The notes beneath the pieces were generated by a model, which saw only the letters and a list, made by a program, of their open reading frames with translations, was not told the origin of the DNA and made no database searches. A stretch of 64,000 bases of DNA from Eumeta japonica (lineage: Eukaryota; Arthropoda; Insecta; Lepidoptera; Psychidae), in NCBI GenBank assembly GCA_005406025.1, contig BGZK01000101.1:372001-436000 (forward strand), written 5' to 3'. The position numbers were made by a program, and so were the translations under genes. This document shows, piece by piece, positions 11,731 through 22,599 of the stretch; position 1 is the stretch's first letter, and each line of letters starts with the position of its first letter.

Positions 11731-12374
11731 AATCCTTTTTTTGGATAACAGACATACTCACACGGACACAAACACACACACACACTCGCGCGCGCTCGCG
11801 CGCGCGCGTTTTGAGTGTGTCTGTTATCCAAAAAAAGACTTGTAATATATATATATAAGTGTTCACCAATTCAAAAATTAAAAATAATGTGTTATTTTTT
11901 TATTTTCTAATAAAACCTGTACCTTGTGACATACCAAATGAAAGCGTTATATTGAGAGGGATTCGATCATATCGTGTATCGAGAACTCGATTTCTTTTTA
12001 ATTTTAAAATCGTTTCAATGCCTTGTATAAACTAACACTTTCTAAGTACACTCAAAAAAAATATGGTTGCTTCTATCAAAATTGTAATTCTCGTGATCAA
12101 GTATCTTGATTCCATACGGACCTAATAAGATCTTAAACACTTCAAATAAGATGATTTTGATTGATTATCATTATTTTATGGACTAGTCAACTGTATTGCT
12201 CTTATTATTATTAATTAACTAAAGCAATTTAGATCTTATTCAGTATTAATATGAAAAATGGCTATACCGACTAACTCATCTTAATAAATTCAATTAATAC
12301 TTAGTCAATATCAAAAAGAAAATTATTATAATAACTAATTCACTTTAATAAATTTAAGTAAGACCATGATCAGT
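11106..12374. mobile_element. Large foldback element with arms of about 333 bp
   Basis: The arm at 11106-11439 and the arm at 12042-12374 are reverse complements over their whole length with scattered mismatches and small gaps. Both outer ends read ACTGATCATGGTCTTA in the inward direction. The spacer of about 600 bp contains a 'GTGTCTGTCTGTC' stretch familiar from lepidopteran repeats and a second nested palindrome (11687-11872). No open frame for a transposase is present, so this is a non-autonomous foldback/MITE-like element. The left end touches a (TA)n run, so the true left boundary and any target duplication cannot be read. Confidence 0.85.
11687..11872. repeat. Nested palindrome with CA/CG simple-repeat core
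   Basis: Inside the large foldback. The outer arms read TGGTxxACTTATATAT inward on both sides, then (TA)n, then inner arms that both read 'GGATAACAGACxxACTCA' (11728-11770 and 11810-11843). The centre is a (CA)n run followed by (CG)n. The whole could extrude as a cruciform. Confidence 0.8.
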
Positions 12375-12559
12375 TCCAACATAGAAACGATTATAGTAAT
12401 CGATTCAGCTTAATAAATTCAGTTTATAATTTGTAACATTTGAACCATATAATGTTTATTATGATCAAATTCGATTACTTGAATCACCTTTGAAATTTGT
12501 TTAATACTAATTGGTTACATTATAATGACAACTAAGTTATTTTTGTTTAAGTCCACTAA

Positions 12560-12756
12560 GGGCCTTTCCCACCATTCCATTTCAAACTGATTTTTAACTA
12601 AAAAGTCACTTTTAAAATTAGCTTTACATTCCACGTTCTCCTTTTAACAGATGTTAGGGATAAAAAACCGTTAAAAAAGGACGCGGAACGCAAAACTAAT
12701 TTTAAAAGTGACTTTTTATTAAAAGTTAGTTTTAAAAGAGATGGTGTAAGAAGCCC
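12560..12756. mobile_element. MITE of about 197 bp with arms of about 88 bp
   Basis: The left arm from 12560 (GGGCCTTTCCCACCATTCC) and the right arm read inward from 12756 (GGGCTTCTTACACCATCTC) stay similar for about 88 bases, including the shared block AAAAAGTCACTTTTAAAATTAG. The loop is about 20 bases. The flanks TAA and TAG could be a decayed 3-bp duplication of the PIF/Harbinger kind, but this is not decisive. There is no coding capacity. Confidence 0.85.
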
Positions 12757-12779
12757 TAGTAACGTTTTGTTTAATTGAC

Positions 12780-13900
12780 TTAGTTTCGCATTAATAAATC
12801 GCCCTCAACTCTGAGAATGCCCATGAGTTCGCATACGATGTTTTGTCCTAAAATTCACTCTTAATCGCCTGCAACGCGTGATTGATAGTTGATATGTACC
12901 ACATTTAAGAGTGAACTTGAAGTACGACATATTAATTAGAGCAGCACCTCCAGTGCTAACCCAAACGCGGTCTCAAGTTGAGTACGATTTATCAATACGA
13001 GCCAAAGATATTATAATCACTTTGAAATTTGGTGCCAGCATGACATTGTGCTCCACCCGTAACCAGCCTCGATCGTACTTAGCACGGCCGTGTGCTGCGC
13101 TATATTTTATCTATCAGCAATTATAGAAAACCAAAGTTGATGTTAATGCTATGAGAAGAAACATGAAGTAAAACCAATTTTGTTCAATTTATCACAGTTC
13201 ATAAATAGTTCATGGAACATATCACATCCAAAAATCTAATTACTTGTCAAAAATTGAATCTTAAAAATAATTATTATCTTAATCTTAAAAATATGTTGTA
13301 ATTGACATATGTGACAAATTTTAGATAAAATGAAACAAAAATAATTTGTAAGAAAATACTTGTTTATTAATTTTTAAACAGTACAATGGAACGTTACATA
13401 TTTTTTGCTATTGTTAAAATATTTATGTTAGAAGGTATCGTATTAATGAATTGTAGAAACTAACCACCTCCTGTGCTGTGTTTCATTCGTTCTTTGGTCC
13501 TTACACTTTTGGTACGTATACACTTGATCTTCAACATCAATACCAACCAACAATACCACAATTATCCCATTCACTGATGCATCTACGTCGGACTCTTCGC
13601 AAATAATACAAATAGGTACTAAATAAATAAAAAAGGAAATCATGAACGAAATAATCCGATTTGAACTCGAGCGGCACACAAACAGCTATTCATGCAACTA
13701 TTGACTAACGATATGCGCTAGATTTGTTCAGTCGGCTTCGCCTCCTGCCCCCGCGCCGCTCTTTAACGTGAGGTGGGAAGGGTAGTCACTTATTTCAATT
13801 GAAAAATTGATTATTTATCTCAATTAATATGAAAATCGTTTTAAACAATTATTTTCGGTAGAATTTAACATTCAATTTATAGTTAATCCAATAAAATTAA
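12780..13900. other. Non-coding, no gene seen
   Basis: No coding signal is visible. A short GC-rich patch at 13725-13790 stands out. The rest is AT-rich. Confidence 0.45.
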
Positions 13901-13909
13901 GTATTAAAG

Positions 13910-13989
13910 GTGATCATTTTATCTTTGTTGTTTTAAAAATGAAAAGTTAATACTTATCTTTCTTAAAACAACAAAAATAAAATGATCAC
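13910..13989. repeat. Hairpin with 27-bp arms
   Basis: The arm at 13910-13936 and the arm at 13963-13989 pair at 26 of 27 positions. Weaker inverted similarity continues outward on both sides, so this may be the core of an old AT-rich MITE of roughly 300 bp. Confidence 0.8.
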
Positions 13990-14870
13990 ATGATTTTATT
14001 AATTTAACAATGAAAATAATTAAAAAAACTAATTTGTTTAATTATTTCAATGACTTTATTCTCAAGTGATTCAATCTATACATGTGTATAAGTTAACTAG
14101 ATATAACTGATCAAATTGTACAAGAAACAATATATATACTTGTTAGAATTAATATAGTAATATTTAACATTGTTAGTTCAATCTAAAAGGAACTTATTGT
14201 TATAACGAATCAGTTTTCGTTGATATATACAATTTCACAGTTGTTTCGATTAATTTAATGCCAACTTAGAGAAAACAACTGTTTTTGAAGACCTCCCTTA
14301 ATTAGCTTTCATTCTTTAGAGTGTATAGCCCGAAAATAAGAATAATAAGCTTAATCACCACTTTGCACATGAGCCCCATACCCTGTAATGGAGCGTAAAT
14401 GAATATCTGTGCACTTATATCAAACTTTATTAATAAATAAATACCAAATATATTATCATTATTACATTCAATTTAAAATTGAGCCATGATATTAAATATG
14501 AAATTTACACAACACATCTTCATAATAATTTCTACTTAAAATGTGATTAAACAAACTTTTACACGTAGATCCAATTCATATCGGTCTAATAATAGTCACA
14601 CTCCCGATCGCCCTCTTCATCTTGATTCCAATTCCGGTCCGGCTCTTGATTCGGACCCGTATAATAAAAAAAAAATCTGAGTTTGTCCGGAAAATTAATT
14701 ATAAAAAAATTAAGATGTCAATAGTTCAGTACTGCACGCGTTCAAGAGTACCGGCGGGTAAATATTCTTTCCATGGTATCAGGAATGTAGTTCCTGTCTA
14801 CAAAAATAAAAGTCAATAAACTTATCAATAGATTATTTAAAATGCTATGCATTAACGTTTATACCCGGAG
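13990..14870. other. Non-coding, no gene seen
   Basis: AT-rich. A short run of degenerate 'GATTCCGATTC'-like words occurs near 14610-14660, related to those at 15300-15400 and 21780-22010. Confidence 0.45.
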
Positions 14871-15130
14871 CTGTAGGTGACTCGCGGCCTCGGTGGCGCA
14901 GGCCACACGGGCGCCTAGAGAAGTGCCTAAGTAGGACAAGTGCTTAAGTAGGCTAGGTCAGGGGCGCGGCCACGTGCCTCAGTCTCTTTGGACTCCGCGA
15001 CCACGGACCGCTGAGCAGGAGCTAAGCCTCAGTCTTACGGAGGAGCCCGTCGATTTCTTGCTTCGTCGGCGTCAGCTAGGCAAGAGCGGATGCAGGCCCG
15101 CGTGCGGCGGTCTCTCGACCGAAAAAAATC
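14870..15130. promoter_or_regulatory. GC/CpG-rich island, candidate regulatory DNA
   Basis: A strongly GC-rich block with a repeated word 'AAGTGCxTAAGTAGG' near 14920-14955. The 95-codon open frame starting at 14974 has no recognisable domain and continues into AT-rich DNA. The function is inferred from composition only. Confidence 0.3.
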
Positions 15131-15419
15131 ACATGGCCCGCTGGTATTCAAGGTCAAACGGAATTAAAATTAAATTACCTTTCGTTTTGAATATAATTTG
15201 CAAGATTCGAGGGGAGGGTAGAAAGGTGCGGCAGAATACTATCGGACTTGCCACTGTGTAGTCTAAGTTGATATAATAAAAATGAAAACTGTTACAAATC
15301 CGATTTCGTTTTCGGTATCAATCTCAGAGTTGTTTTCGATTTCGATATAGATTTCTTTTCGATTGCAATCTTAATCCCACCTTCGGTCTCAATCCTTCAG
15401 CATAACAGCATCGTCCCTG

Positions 15420-16660
15420 ATTAATAATCTGGTTTCAGAAAAAGTCACAACACTGCAACGACTTCAAGTGACGTTGTGGACGACATTTTGGCTGCAAAGA
15501 AAATTGAAAAAGAAACAATCTTGACATTGGTACATTTCTTGAGAACTTTTGTTACTATTAATATTGGTCTTATTTCATTAAAATTTTCCTTTTATGGTCG
15601 TAATAACTCCATGACAAGATGATTTGCTACTTATCAGTGGTCACTCGCAATTAATTTAACTTCACAATATTGATGAATTAGTCACTTTCTCAAATGCCAA
15701 GCTTTTGACTCGTGGAGTTCTCCAGAGTTCCATTCTTGGACCTATACTTTTAGTTTCGTATAGAATTTTCTTTAGCGTTAAATAAATGAAATTAGGATTT
15801 AAAACGATAGTCATTTAATTTGAAGTAGACAGCTTAGTTTTAAATCCAGAAAAATCAAATTTTCTCATTGCTTTTTCGAAAACTCAAGTAACTAAAATTC
15901 ATTTCTTTAATCCTACCATATAAATGTTAGGCCTTCCGATTAAACAAATCACTGAAACTCGAAACGCAGGTTTACAGATAGACAGATTGCTCAATTTTAA
16001 AAAAGATATACTAAAAATTTCTCATGACTGCTTTTATAGGCTTTCTGTATTATATTGTATGTGCTATTGTCTAAGCACTGATCTCAGAATTGAACTATGT
16101 AAAATCCTCGTTTTCTATAAATTAAATTACACAGTATTTGATGTTGACACAGTATTTTGTGAATGCTTTTTTGCTCATTCTAAAAAACTTCTTCAACGTA
16201 TACATAATGCATGTGTTCGCTATTGTTACCTTATACTAGACGAGCCCATATATCATCCTATGTCAATAAATGGTATAATGAAGTTATCGTCATGTCGTAG
16301 TCTGCATTTTTCTACCCATCATTTTGGTATTATAAAAAATCAAGTACCTCAACATTTTTATGAAAAACTCTTTTCTCCTTATCATTTGATAAGTCTAAGT
16401 TTTAGAACTACTGCATTTCGTAGTAGTTTTCGTTACACTAAGTGCTGGAACGAATTACCACCTATTAGAAATTCAAGCTCTGTATTCTGTTTTAAAAAGT
16501 CTTCAAAAGCTTATTTATTACACATACGAATAAGTTTTATATGGAAGGTCGTTTTAAAATGGGATTTCCTATGATTTTTTCACTATACAAGTTCTGACAA
16601 GATATTTATAGATGAAAGATTTATAAGACTAAACATTATTAAGCCACATATAGTTGTACA
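15420..16660 (+). mobile_element. CR1/jockey-like non-LTR retrotransposon fragment
   Basis: A plus-strand reverse-transcriptase remnant running from the middle of the polymerase domain to its C-terminal end, followed by a short 3' untranslated stretch. It is truncated at the 5' end and the catalytic Asp-Asp box cannot be found, so part of the palm is deleted. The same C-terminal family signature appears on the minus strand at 39888-40151. Confidence 0.8.
15430..16574 (+). pseudogene. CR1/jockey-like reverse transcriptase, broken
   Basis: Near 15430-15530 the text reads SGFRKSHNTATTSSDVVDDI, the usual GFR-x2-H-S-T-x2-A box. Near 15545-15570 a decayed F-D-T-I-N piece follows. Near 15700-15760 TRGVLQSSILGPILL matches the VPQGSxLGPxLF box with Gln to Ser changes. 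The longest open part (15924-16574, 216 codons) holds the thumb (AGLQIDRLLNFKKDI, compare YLGxxIDxxLxWKxHI), a RIHNACVRYCY segment and the C-terminal box RTTAFRSSFRYTKCWNELPP. The Y/F-x-D-D box is missing. Frameshifts join the pieces. The clade could be CR1, L2/Daphne or jockey; an alignment is needed to choose. Confidence 0.85.
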
Positions 16661-16891
16661 ATACTGGTAACACTAATATTTCCAAATATGTATATTAACC
16701 TCTTCGGTCCTGGCGTTCATGTGAATGGACATGCTATTTAAACCCTTTTATTTATTGTTCGGTTTTATCAAAAGTCAAATGTAAACAATGATCGAAATCC
16801 GAGAAGTACTCAGAATCACAATAATATAAACAACAATTAAGAAGTATGATGTGGGTAAGTAAAAATAACTAGTCAAGTGTAGTGAACAGTC

Positions 16892-18133
16892 ATGGACAGC
16901 GGACAAACTAGTAAGTGTACATTTCATTATATTTTATTGACCATAACCGTAATGTATACAGTTGAATTATTTTTTTCTTAAAGAATAGTGCTTATTTAAT
17001 ATGAAAAAGTAATAATAATCATGAACGTTGGTATTTTACTATATAAATCTGTACTTATTGCCATTTCCATGGACAACAGTTTCTAATAGATAAAAAAATA
17101 ACATGAAGATATAATGTGATAAGTTTGAATAAAACATTTTATTTTATTATTTTTTACAGGTTCTGACTTTTCTAGATATCGAGACGTTGACAATTTGCTC
17201 AACACACTTGAAAATGGGACTTTGTCAGATATCGATGAAGAAAGCGATGATGAAATTATACAAAATACACCAAAATTGACGCCTCGTGTAGGACGTAATA
17301 TCGTTCTCCTCAACGAACCACTGTTAGATGAAAAGCAAATTGAACACCAACCAAACCATGCATCTGCTGCATACGTGAATGTACTGGCAAAGCGAATAGC
17401 TAGTCCTCGACATTACCTATTCTATGATAATCACTTTTCCAATCACTTTTTGTTTTGCAATAACTTAGAAAAAGACGAATTTATGCTGGAAGAACAATCA
17501 GATTAAACAGGTTTGGAACACTGCCTCTCATAACGGATAAAGGAGCAAAAAAGCACTGAAGATTTTCTGATCAAGCCACCAACAGTTTTAAGGATGTGGT
17601 GGTCCTGAAGTGGATGGACAACAAAGGTGTTATCTTAGCATCCAATTTTGTTGGTATCGGAGAGCAAGACAAAAAATGGACGCTTCCTATGATATTCCAC
17701 GCCATTGATTTATCATTATCTAATAGTTGGTTGGAATATCAAGCAGACTGCGCAATCTGTAAGATACCTGTGAAAAATATCCTGGATTTACTCCATTTTC
17801 GGCAGCGCGTGGCAGATTCTCTGTTAAATATGGGACAGCCACTAAATAACAGAAAAAGAAAACGTCTATCTTCTGGAAGTAACAGCCCCATTAGTACTCC
17901 AACATCTACACCAACTCGACGACTTCTAGTCGAAATGAGGTCAATATCTTAGGTTCAGTACGACACTGTTGATCATTTGACAGAATACGATAAGAAAAAG
18001 GAAGCTACTAGATGTGAAAAATCAGAATGCAAGAGTAAAACAGATGTTTATTGTTAGAAATGTTAAATATATCTCTGTTTCATTAGTGAAAGAAATTGTT
18101 TCCGTATTTTTCACCAAAAATATTTTTTTTAGT
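16892..18133 (+). pseudogene. piggyBac-like transposase, deleted and frameshifted
   Basis: Exon 1 is 16892-16910 (starting MDSGQT) and ends in phase 1 at GTAAGT. The intron 16911-17159 ends TTTTTTACAG, and exon 2 continues in frame through an acidic stretch (LSDIDEESDDEI), usual for PGBD proteins. At about codon 70 the text jumps to VNVLAKR and YLFYDNHFSNHFLF, which carries the second catalytic Asp of the family. The first Asp and about 250 residues are gone. After a stop near 17505 and a frame change, DVVVLKWMDNKGVILASNFVG matches the strand after the core. The segment with the third Asp (N-x-S-M-G-G-V-D) is missing, and the C-terminal part (NSWLEYQADC, LLHFRQRVADSLL) follows directly. The final cysteine cluster lies near 18010-18090 with one Cys/Lys codon turned to a stop. 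It is inactive. Confidence 0.88.
16911..17159 (+). other. Intron of the piggyBac-like transposase
   Basis: GTAAGT donor at 16911 and a pyrimidine/A-rich tract ending TTTTTTACAG at 17150-17159. Removing it joins exon 1 to exon 2 in frame with no stop until 17504. Confidence 0.7.
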
Positions 18134-18319
18134 TCAATTAAGTGTGTACGTAATAAAATTTTTCATAAATGCATTGTTTTTTTATTCAAAACCTATCCAT
18201 TGAGATAAAATAAAACATTCTGTGATAAATTTGGATATAAGGTAACTACAATATGTGTCCGGATAGTCATCATTAACAAACAACACTTAGGACCTGATGT
18301 CCATTTCAATAGGAATTAA

Positions 18320-19890
18320 ATTTTCCAGAAAACTGAAATAGGAAAACGTTTTTTTTTTCCAAAATTTATTCTTCAGACTGTAATCAGCTAATAAAACGCA
18401 AAAAAATTTATGTCGTCAATATTTAATTCAGGTCGGAAAGGGTGAACTGATTTCATTTTCTGATTGTATATGATTATTTTGTCCTGATGCCTGCGAACCC
18501 AGACGATTGCCATTGCACATGCGCTAGGTGTGACGGAACATCAGCATTGTAATAATGCCCACTAAGTACTACATTTTCCACAAAACTTTTTCGATAAATT
18601 CACAATGTTGTCATAATTAATATACTTAATATATCAACGCTTATATGTATGAACATGATAATAATTTTTAATTTCTTCTTCTTAAAATTGATTTAGTCAG
18701 TGGAAAAGTTCGTTGCACAGAAATACACATTTATTTTATTAAAATTTAAACTAACTAATTGATTAAGGAGCTTATTAACTCTTTTTCTTCTTGAATATGA
18801 AAATGTACATGTGGGTACCCACATAGAAAATTTAAGAAAAATATTGACTAGGTGTTTTTTAAGTATATAAATCACACATTACCTAAAAAATTAAGTATTT
18901 TACAATTATTATTGAAAGTAGTAGTGAATACTATTTCTTTCTTTTTTTCAATCAATCTATACTCATATTACTATCCCAAATTTTGTGTTTTAAGTATTAC
19001 CAGTACTTTCATACCTACTAAAAATACCAATCAAATAAAATAAGTAATTTTATTTATTTTAATATGCTTTAAGAACGTGGTCAATCAATTCTTTATTCGA
19101 ATTATAAATTTCCGGAATTAAAATTATTTTTAAAAAATAACGTCCTTTTGAGGCATCTACCAGAAAATGGAACCGAAAGCCTTGTACATCGTGAAAACCA
19201 TTCCCGCTTCCATCATCATACACTACTAGTTCCAATTATTTCGCTTCGGATTTAAAGTGTTCGAAGCGGAACCTGTTTTCGTAGCAGTTATTTTTCACAC
19301 CTGCACTTCCATACGAAACACCGGCGGATATGAAACGGAATTCAATTGCATGTCAAAGACTTTATTTGCTTGCATTTAAATCTTTATATTTTAGCGAACG
19401 ACGAAACCTTTTAAATTTTACTTAAAATTCACGACAACACACTAGCGACTTCCGCTGTTGTGAGCGCCCATGTACGGCGATGATCACCTACTCTCTAGTA
19501 GCTCATGTGATTATCCATTGAAAATTCTATATTAAAAAAAAAAAACTATTTGTCTCATTGAATTCCATTCAATTCGATCTCATTAACCGTAGAGAAATCT
19601 AACTCTTCAGCAATCCCAGACAAGCGGCAAATCGTTTCTAATTCTAGCACGCCTGATACTTACCAAAATTTATTTCTTTACTTTTCTAGATCACGCAATA
19701 TTTCGTAAGTTAATACGAATCCCATAGATGTGCCATTCTTAGATGTAGAGAATTGAAATTAAATTTTCGAGTTTCGAGGGTCATCGATTCAAAACGATCG
19801 GTTGGGTTCACATTAAATATATTTTGCAACGTCAACTGAGGAATCCTAACGTAAAGTAAAAATTATAATTAAACAGCATTATGATACACG
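18320..19890. other. Non-coding, no gene seen
   Basis: AT-rich. A perfect 16-bp palindrome lies at 18809-18824 (ATGTGGGTACCCACAT). Open frames here are short and of AT-driven composition. Confidence 0.5.
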
Positions 19891-19909
19891 ATATAGATTA
19901 CGTCATCGT

Positions 19910-20220
19910 AACCCTTCTCAAACGACCCCCGCGCGCTCGCAGCGCCACGTATCATAATTAATACGAACTAATTAACGCGTCCCGCAAAATATCGTTTTAC
20001 CGTGCGCAGTTACTTCCCGAAGTAGAAAGTGGAACCTTTCGAGTCGAGGTACCCCGCCCGCTGCGGACGCGGTATCCAATATCCGACTGACGTGCGTTTC
20101 CGGACAAATTGATGTGCGATTTGTGATCGGCCAGTGGAAAGGTTAAATGGCGAGCCCGAAAGAACTGTATAGGTTTCTATCCGCCCGCCGGATAATTGTT
20201 TCGTGGCGTTCACTTCTGTA
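19910..20220. promoter_or_regulatory. GC/CpG-rich island, candidate regulatory DNA
   Basis: A GC-rich block with TAATTAA-type homeodomain-like words beside it ('CATAATTAATACGAACTAATTAACGCG' near 19955-19980). The reverse open frame at 20010-20213 shows no recognisable domain. The regulatory role is inferred. Confidence 0.3.
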
Positions 20221-20259
20221 CAGGGCTGCCGCAGTGGTTCTTCGAAAAGTCCAACTTTC

Positions 20260-21760
20260 TCGTGAAATATGAAATAAAAAGGTACGGGTTATCGTGCTAC
20301 ATGGTAACTCGTTGAAGTGAAATTATTCTGTTGTGCATTGTAAATATTATAATATATCATTTTACTGTAACTTCGGTTAACTGAAATTCTTGAATTTTCG
20401 CTTGGGGGAAAATCTAACAGCATTCTAACCACAAAATTATAAGAACGTAAAAGTTATAAATTGACAGAGTCGTAAACTCAACTTTGAAAATGGGCATTTG
20501 TAATTACGAAAGTACTTTAAAAGTGAAGCCTTATCAGGTTGTTGAAATAAGTTTTTAGTAGTGTTGTACAGATATCACACTTAAATTAAGAATCAATATG
20601 TCATTATAGACTTTAATAGCATAGAATAATACAATAGCAGATAGAATTTAAGACCTTTATTAGACGATATATAAGGTCTCGTTAAAAAAAATGAAAGAAT
20701 CCATACTATGTATTGGCACAGCTAGTTGTTGATAAAATATTATTAATAAACGTATTAGAGGCTTAGATTTAAGTTGTCGTTTTCAAATATTAGCTACTAT
20801 GAATTTTAATGCGAACGAATTCAAAATTACGTTTATAAATACAGAAATTATATATTTTAATAAACGCATATATATTTTGCTAGACGTTACTTTTGTACAA
20901 AAAAGGTTTTATTTTCTTTCTCGGATCACTCATGTTTGACAATCGTTATTGCTATCAATGTCTTATATCCGATTTCTTAGAGAGAGTTAAAACTTAAAAA
21001 TTTAAAGTGTGACCTAGTATTTATTAGGTATTTAGGTACCTACACATATTTAAATCATAGTTTGTAGGTATACAGGTTAAATAGTAACTTTTTTAAATTC
21101 CTTTATAGTCTAAAATCCGAATTAGAAGTGACCTTCACCCATCTATTTAATGGATGAAAAGTATTTTATACTAAATTTAGCATTTTAAAAAATATGTCGC
21201 GAGTGGGTCGCCTGAAAAATTCCTGACCAGACTAACATTAATTAAAAATTGAAAAATGTTGTATTTTGTTAAATATTGCGCTTATCAGTTTAAAGAACAA
21301 ATTTATGTCATACATTCACAAAGCAGTACTTTTTGCTAGTTTATTAAACAGATATGTATAAATTGCTAGTATCGACTTATCTGTTTATATAGTTACACCA
21401 GGATAATAATAGACAACTCAACTTTTACATATTTTACAGGCTTCATAGTTTCTATTGGTATAAAATTTCTTCGTTAAACTAATGAGAGCAATTAAAAAAA
21501 AAAACATAATTTTCGAATTTTTAATTAATCGTAGCCCGGACAGGAATTTTTTAGCCAAACCACTTGCAATACATTTTTTAACATTCTCAAATTCATATAA
21601 AATATATTTCATCTATTAAACAGACGGGTGACGGTCGTTTCTAATTCGGATCCTCGACTATTAATGAGATATGTGTTACAGATACGTAAAATATTGAAAG
21701 ATTAATTGTATTCATTATTCAATTACTGATGTAATTGGTTTCGCTTGCGGTGAATGTATA
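20260..21760. other. Non-coding, no gene seen
   Basis: AT-rich DNA. A 'TTTCTCGGATCACTCATG' piece near 20915-20935 resembles a dispersed lepidopteran repeat. No coding frame is visible. Confidence 0.45.
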
Positions 21761-21774
21761 GAAACTAATATTCT

Positions 21775-22015
21775 CGTAATTTATATCCAGGGATCTCACT
21801 TTCGACCATAACCTCGATTCTAGGTCCCGGTCTCGATTTTTGTCCTATTTTTTCGATTATTATAGGCATTTTGTAGCGAGTCTCATTCATAATTTTAATC
21901 TCAGCTTTGTTCTCGACTTCGACTCCGGCGCCGCTGTCAATTTCCGTCCTCATCCCACTCTCTATTTCGAGCCAGATTCTGTACTTAATTTCAATACAGA
22001 TCTCGCTTTTTGATA
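21775..22015. repeat. Degenerate pyrimidine-rich simple repeat
   Basis: Words such as CTCGATT, TCTCGACTTCGAC and GTCTCGATTTTTG recur every 12-24 bases with mutations. The reverse strand reads as an alternating Glu/Ile/Lys-rich open frame (21765-22019) that only mirrors the repeat. Related words occur at 14610-14660 and 15300-15400. Confidence 0.6.
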
Positions 22016-22339
22016 ACAATCACCCATTATCTCGTAAAGTCCCCACAGCTTCACTCACATGGAATAACAATTCTTATTCGAGGTGCGATGATTAGTGTAG
22101 AATTTGTGAAAACAATTAAGTATATATGCATGTTTGTCTATCGTAAATCAGAAATGTCAATCTAGAGATAGTTTTGACATTGAATCGATAGATCAACTTA
22201 AACTTATAATAGTAGGAATGTGTATTTGTATAGTTGTATGTTTAGTACTACAAAACAGTAAAACTATTAAACAAATCAAAATGAAACCTAACTAACATTA
22301 AAGAAATATCAAAATAAAATAAATAAAAACCTAATCTTT

Positions 22340-22379
22340 CCCTGAGTAAATAGTAGATACTGACTATTTACTCAGGGAT
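22340..22379. repeat. Perfect 16-bp hairpin
   Basis: TCCCTGAGTAAATAGT at 22340-22355 and its exact reverse complement at 22364-22379, with an 8-base loop. Confidence 0.95.
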
Positions 22380-22454
22380 AGTTTGGATTTCTGTCAGTAA
22401 AATAAAAAATTATAAACGGCTGCGCAGTTTTAAACTGATTTTATCTCATTATAG

Positions 22455-22590
22455 CATTCAAAAAATCAAAATCAAAAATATATTTATCTTGTAGGTAATA
22501 AAATTACACTTAAAATACGTCCAAATGCTGATTCACTTTGAAGAGAATTGGTAAGAAACTCAAAGATTGCTTTTTTTACTCATCAATACA
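22455..22590 (-). mobile_element. LINE 3' end fragment
   Basis: The plus strand reads AATCAAAATCAAAAATATAT and then 'GAGAATTGGTAAGAAACTCA', the mirror of a 3' tail very common in lepidopteran non-LTR elements. No coding part remains. The assignment rests on memory of the family. Confidence 0.5.
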
Positions 22591-22599
22591 AAGTATTGA

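Larger units (their letters stand above)
16695..18319 (+). mobile_element. piggyBac-like element, internally deleted
   Basis: TTAA at 16695-16698 is followed by CCTCTTCGGTCCTGG and an inverted 'TTCATGTGAATGGACATG' word. At the other side 'GATGTCCATTTCAATAGGAA' runs into TTAA at 18316-18319. TTAA duplications and C-rich ends are the mark of piggyBac-like elements. The transposase in between keeps its first exon, first intron and C-terminus but has lost most of the catalytic core. The right end is more diverged than the left, so that boundary is less certain. Confidence 0.7.

Noticed and set aside
21765..22019. Glu/Ile-rich reverse open frame
   Set aside because: A mirror of a degenerate pyrimidine-rich simple repeat.
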